Shown: one piece after another, positions 61,101-64,000 of the stretch
Numbering within the stretch: position 1 is the first letter of the stretch
Layout: every line of letters begins with the position of its first letter
Assembly (NCBI RefSeq): GCF_036884655.1
Contig: NC_088348.1
Span: forward strand, 25,053,501-25,117,500
Source of the DNA: Musa acuminata AAA Group
Lineage: Eukaryota > Streptophyta > Magnoliopsida > Zingiberales > Musaceae
Direction: 5' to 3'
Length of the DNA stretch: 64,000 bases
Notes under the pieces: generated by a model
What the model saw: the letters and a program-made list of their open reading frames with translations, nothing else
What the model was told of the DNA's origin: nothing
The model's database searches: none
Made by a program: the position numbers and the translations under genes

Positions 61101-61724
61101 GTGTTCCATCAAAATTGGAGACCATAGTGCTTAAGCTGATTTGCTGTCCCATGACTTTGTTACACTAATGAATGTTGCACTGGTTTGGATGGTGGTTGAC
61201 ATAGGGTTTGTTTGTACATATGCTGGCACTAGGACATGCAAAGCAAGCATCCCTTATCTATTGTTACTTAGATGCATCTCTAATTGTGCTCCCTCTTCCC
61301 TCATCAAAGGCGACTCCAAGATTGAGCGAGGACAAAGTCAAACAATGTATAGATCCGAGATTGAAAGGAGATTATCCGTCTAAAGGGGTTGCAAAGGTCT
61401 CTCTCCTGTCTATATACTTATATGCATTAATGTTTTTTCTTGCTGGTTTGGATATAAGGTTAATTGGGAGTTGTTAGTTAATGGCACTAGGTTGTGAATA
61501 ATTAATAATTGGGCATAGGTCACTTTTGCACTAAATGTTTGGAGTATGACAAATTTAGATTTGATTCATTCCTGCAGTTGGCAGCAGTGGCAGCTCTATG
61601 TGTGCAGTATGAAGCTGAGTTTAGGCCCAACATGAGCATCGTGATGAAAGCTCTCTCTCCTCTCCTTGTAAATAAGCAGGTTCCCCCACCTGTGGCCGTT
61701 CCTTCAGAAACATTATATGCTTGA
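52191..61724 (+). CDS. PTI1-like receptor-like cytoplasmic kinase, 7 coding exons
   Basis: A serine/threonine kinase of the PTI1-like family (RLCK-VIII; the tomato member Pti1 is phosphorylated by Pto). These kinases act at membranes in immune and oxidative-stress signalling. Exons: 52191-52293, 56635-56885, 57013-57139, 57255-57528, 58536-58668, 61310-61396 and 61578-61724. All introns are GT-AG and phases agree, giving 373 residues. The N-terminus has MRRWLCC (residues 4-10), whose cysteines are likely S-acylated. The Met at 52200 (residue 4) is the usual family start, which would give 370 residues. Motifs: glycine loop GEGSYG 81-86, Lys 102, HRD 203-205, DFN 223-225 in place of DFG (normal for this family), an activation segment with [14 protein letters not shown] ending at Glu 252, and DVYSFG 264-269. 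Thr 240 corresponds by alignment to the phosphorylated Thr of tomato Pti1. No defect is seen. Confidence 0.95.
54319..54566. repeat. 129-bp tandem duplication
   Basis: Two copies starting 'cccctttgccttcggact' at 54319 and 54448 differ at only a handful of positions, through 'ggtcgccatttctgactaag' and 'gatgtttctcttagga'. The low divergence points to a recent event inside an older insert. Confidence 0.92.
55200..56110. repeat. Degenerate repeat array with 'cctaattacccc' core
   Basis: The phrase 'attaggcctaattacccc(a)aa' and variants recurs near 55215, 55292, 55502, 55592, 55822, 55908 and 56018. The copies fall into pairs about 77-90 bp apart, with pairs repeating at about 290-320 bp. Other shared phrases are 'aagaaatgaactttaa.aaa', 'tcataatgaaacaacta' and 'gaccctaattg'. 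This is a higher-order, decayed tandem structure without coding potential. Confidence 0.8.
57529..61309 (+). other. PTI1-like introns 5 and 6
   Basis: Intron 5 (57529-58535) and intron 6 (58669-61309) flank the short exon 58536-58668. Both are T-rich with no coding sequence recognised. The open frames at 58543-58791 and 61208-61477 are simply exons read through into introns. Confidence 0.8.
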
Positions 61725-62965
61725 AGGAAGGAATGATTTGCAGTAAATTGGTGTGTTCATCTTCTGCAAGGATACTCATTTGGTGTAATCATTCCTTAGT
61801 CAGGAAACCTTAATTTATGTTTCTTATTGTTATGCAGGTCTCCAGTCAGCTTCTTTGGGGTCCCTTTTTCTAGTTTGTGGCCTTGCTTTACTGATTTTTA
61901 TGAGATTCCTGTGGAAGATTTGTGCTGTATAGTTGAGTGATTCAGTTGCTCTTTTACATATGGCTGAGAGACAATATGGGATGACCAAGTATTACAAAAG
62001 CTGTAACATTTGTTACTTGTCCAGCTTGTTTGGTTAGCTATTTGTTGGCCTAAAGCCTTGCTAATACGATGCCCCAATGGTGATCGATGATCATGGTTTG
62101 TTGGTTTATGAACACTTAGCATTTTGTGGGTAGCATATGATCAAATATGCATTGATGCATTCCATGGAGAAGCCATGTTATAATTTATGGGTTTTGCTGC
62201 CAAATTTCTGAGGACAAACAGGTTCAAACGGATGGTTACACGGAAGAAAGGCAGGCTGTGGTGATCTGCTTCTAATCTGCTATGACAAATATTTTGAAGC
62301 CTTCTTTCATGCGTGCTTTGCTTTTGTTGGGTCCTTATGTGGACAATGAATCCAAACAGATCAGATGATTACCACACTGCTTTATCTCCCTGATAGATAT
62401 AATGTACAATATCCTCGTTCAGGGTGATCGGGCTGTGTATGTCAAAGGTATTCTTTGACGGTGTGAATGTTGACGATGAAAATATATATCAGATTAAAAT
62501 GGTATTTTGAGTGAATGCAGTTTGGAACTTACGCTATCTATACTTAGACGAATCAGTTGACCACCCTACAAAATCTGTCCATTAGATGTGATGTACAATA
62601 TCCTTGATTCAGGGAGGCCCAGCTATCTTTGTCTGAAAATTATGCTTTTACTTCGTTGACGACGAAGAATAAGCCTAATTAAAGTGGTATTTTCAATTCT
62701 TGCATAGGAGGGGGAGAGATGAACATAGTGGAAGACCGAAAGGATGGTGAGGGATGACTTTTGCTCCATAATCAAAATCTTCTAAATCACATAATATTTA
62801 AGGTATAGAAGGTGAAAGTAAAAAATCTAGTTCTATTTAAGATAGAAATATAATTTTAAAAAAGATTAATTTTGATCCTTAAAATTTAAAAAATTATATT
62901 GACATCCTTTAAAAATATAATTTTAATATTCTAATTGATAGTGACGGATAGCGGCATCATTGGGG
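61725..62965. other. PTI1-like 3' UTR and downstream sequence
   Basis: Unique-looking sequence follows the stop codon and should contain the 3' UTR. Two related segments near 62401-62460 and 62591-62650 share 'aatgtacaatatcct.g.ttcaggg' and 'tttgacg'/'gttgacga', suggesting a small diverged duplication. No further gene is seen. Confidence 0.5.
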
Positions 62966-63735
62966 TACGAGTCATAAGTGTTCTGTAAGTCAATCACATG
63001 AGAGATGATACTTGTGACACAACACACACTATTTTTATTTTTTTTATTATTTATTAGAATTTTCTTATTTTATCTTGTATGTTGCAGTGATGTCTATGGA
63101 TATATGTAATAGCAATCAGATCGTGATGAGATCATGATAATGAGATCGATTCGCCTTTAAGCACAAACCTCAAATAATCTTGATCGTAAGAACTCGAGAC
63201 GGACAATGAGACAACTGGACAGACTAATGTGCTATATACCCATCTATATGATGGAGATGGCTGGTCATAGTAGCTCATGTGAGGACACTAGGGATACAGT
63301 GCATGTACTCATTGGAGAATGAGTTCACTGATCGATCTATTTATGGAATGCTGAATGGTTGATGATACCTCATTGTCAGACAATGATTCTGTCGTCCCAA
63401 TGGTATATCCGGTCCTTAAACTTGAAACAATAAAGATGTTCTGTGTGAGTACTCATCTCTTTGATATTAGACTTATAGGTTTGGAAGTTCCAGATCTAGC
63501 ATAGCCAGTCATCAAGAGTGGCAGTCAATCTTACGAGGGCAATTGAGTGTCGATAGATGATTATCCACTCTCAGTGTCATGAAATAAATATCATATGTTT
63601 CTTACTTAGGAAAATATCTGGCTAGGGTCATTCGGATTGAGAGAGAAGAAGTTCTCTGGGAGAATCCGATTAGAGCGAGACTCAAGTAGAAACCGTATGA
63701 GTCTGACAACACTATACCCGATATATAGTCTTATA
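62966..63735 (+). mobile_element. Element C-type LTR, direct orientation (5' part)
   Basis: Aligned with the LTR at 6859-8451: start 'tacgagtcata' against 'tgctagtcata', then 'gatgagatcatgataatgaga', 'ggacactagggata', 'tggttgatgatacct' and 'attgagagagaa'. It ends abruptly near 'cgatatatagtcttat', without the last 40-50% of the LTR. Confidence 0.85.
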
Positions 63736-63736
63736 G

Positions 63737-64000
63737 GAAATCTAGGGGCGACATCGTATGCGCAGCGGAAGAACAGAAAAACAAAAATCCCAAATTCTCA
63801 AAAGGTGTTCATCATCATGCGAAGATTGTTATATAAAAATCATAAAACTTAAAACCACACGTGAGTTTGTTGTGTTACCTAGGGAGATCGTATATCCTTG
63901 AATCTCTATAGATCTGTAGGAGAGGATGAAGGAGGTCAAGCATCCTCCTCTCTAGCGATGATCTACAATAGGGCTGCGATAATGCTTCTCAAATCTCCAG
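63737..64000 (-). mobile_element. Element C-type LTR, inverted (3' end)
   Basis: Read on the minus strand this matches about 8165-8450: 'tagagaggagg', 'tacagatctata', 'atatacgatctccct', 'caatcttcgca' and the end 'cccctagatttcc'. So an LTR terminus of the same family points left and runs beyond the window. It adjoins the direct-orientation piece with no spacer. Confidence 0.85.

Overview
This is a gene-poor, transposon-rich piece of a plant nuclear chromosome. The evidence is two intron-rich plant genes with GT-AG introns, long AT-rich introns, and many nested Ty1/copia LTR retrotransposon remnants with tRNA-iMet primer binding sites. TA and GA microsatellites are also present. The protein sequences and repeat types suggest a monocot, possibly a Zingiberales/Musaceae-like genome. 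That placement is an impression from memory and was not tested.

Two host genes can be rebuilt exon by exon with consistent reading phase. (1) The minus strand from 35489 down to 21470 encodes COP9 signalosome subunit 3 (CSN3): 11 coding exons, 437 codons before the stop, in about 14 kb. (2) The plus strand from 52191 to 61724, with a probable untranslated first exon near 50695-50846, encodes a PTI1-like receptor-like cytoplasmic serine/threonine kinase: 7 coding exons, 373 residues. The two genes have no evident functional link. CSN3 acts in nuclear CRL deneddylation; PTI1-like kinases act in membrane-associated stress and immune signalling.

Region by region: 1-4871 is a gag-only copia-type element (A) whose 5' LTR starts before the window and whose 3' LTR has an internal deletion. 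It sits inside the integrase region of another copia element (C; pol 4873-6843, LTR 6859-8451). 8452-10300 is leader-like sequence with a 272-bp tandem duplication. 10300-14740 is a strongly decayed copia element (D). 14884-20330 holds microsatellites, an inverted copia pol fragment (15690-17520), a strong 21-bp hairpin at 17920-17972, and a seven-copy degenerate tandem array at 19060-19930. 21470-35489 is CSN3, with transposon-like sequence in its first intron. 36747-37860 is a solo LTR. 37980-39800 is a short gypsy-type gag remnant between direct repeats. 40784-49793 is a decayed copia element (E) interrupted by a complete gag-only element (B, 42761-49299) related to A. 50660-61724 is the PTI1-like gene, with a repeat-rich second intron. 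62966-64000 is an element C-type LTR followed directly by the start of a second copy in the opposite orientation.

No undescribed enzymatic or defence system is visible. The most unusual signals are the gag-only family with repeated polypurine tracts and KpnI-centred palindrome clusters in its LTRs, the hairpin, and the tandem arrays at 19-20 kb and in the PTI1-like intron.
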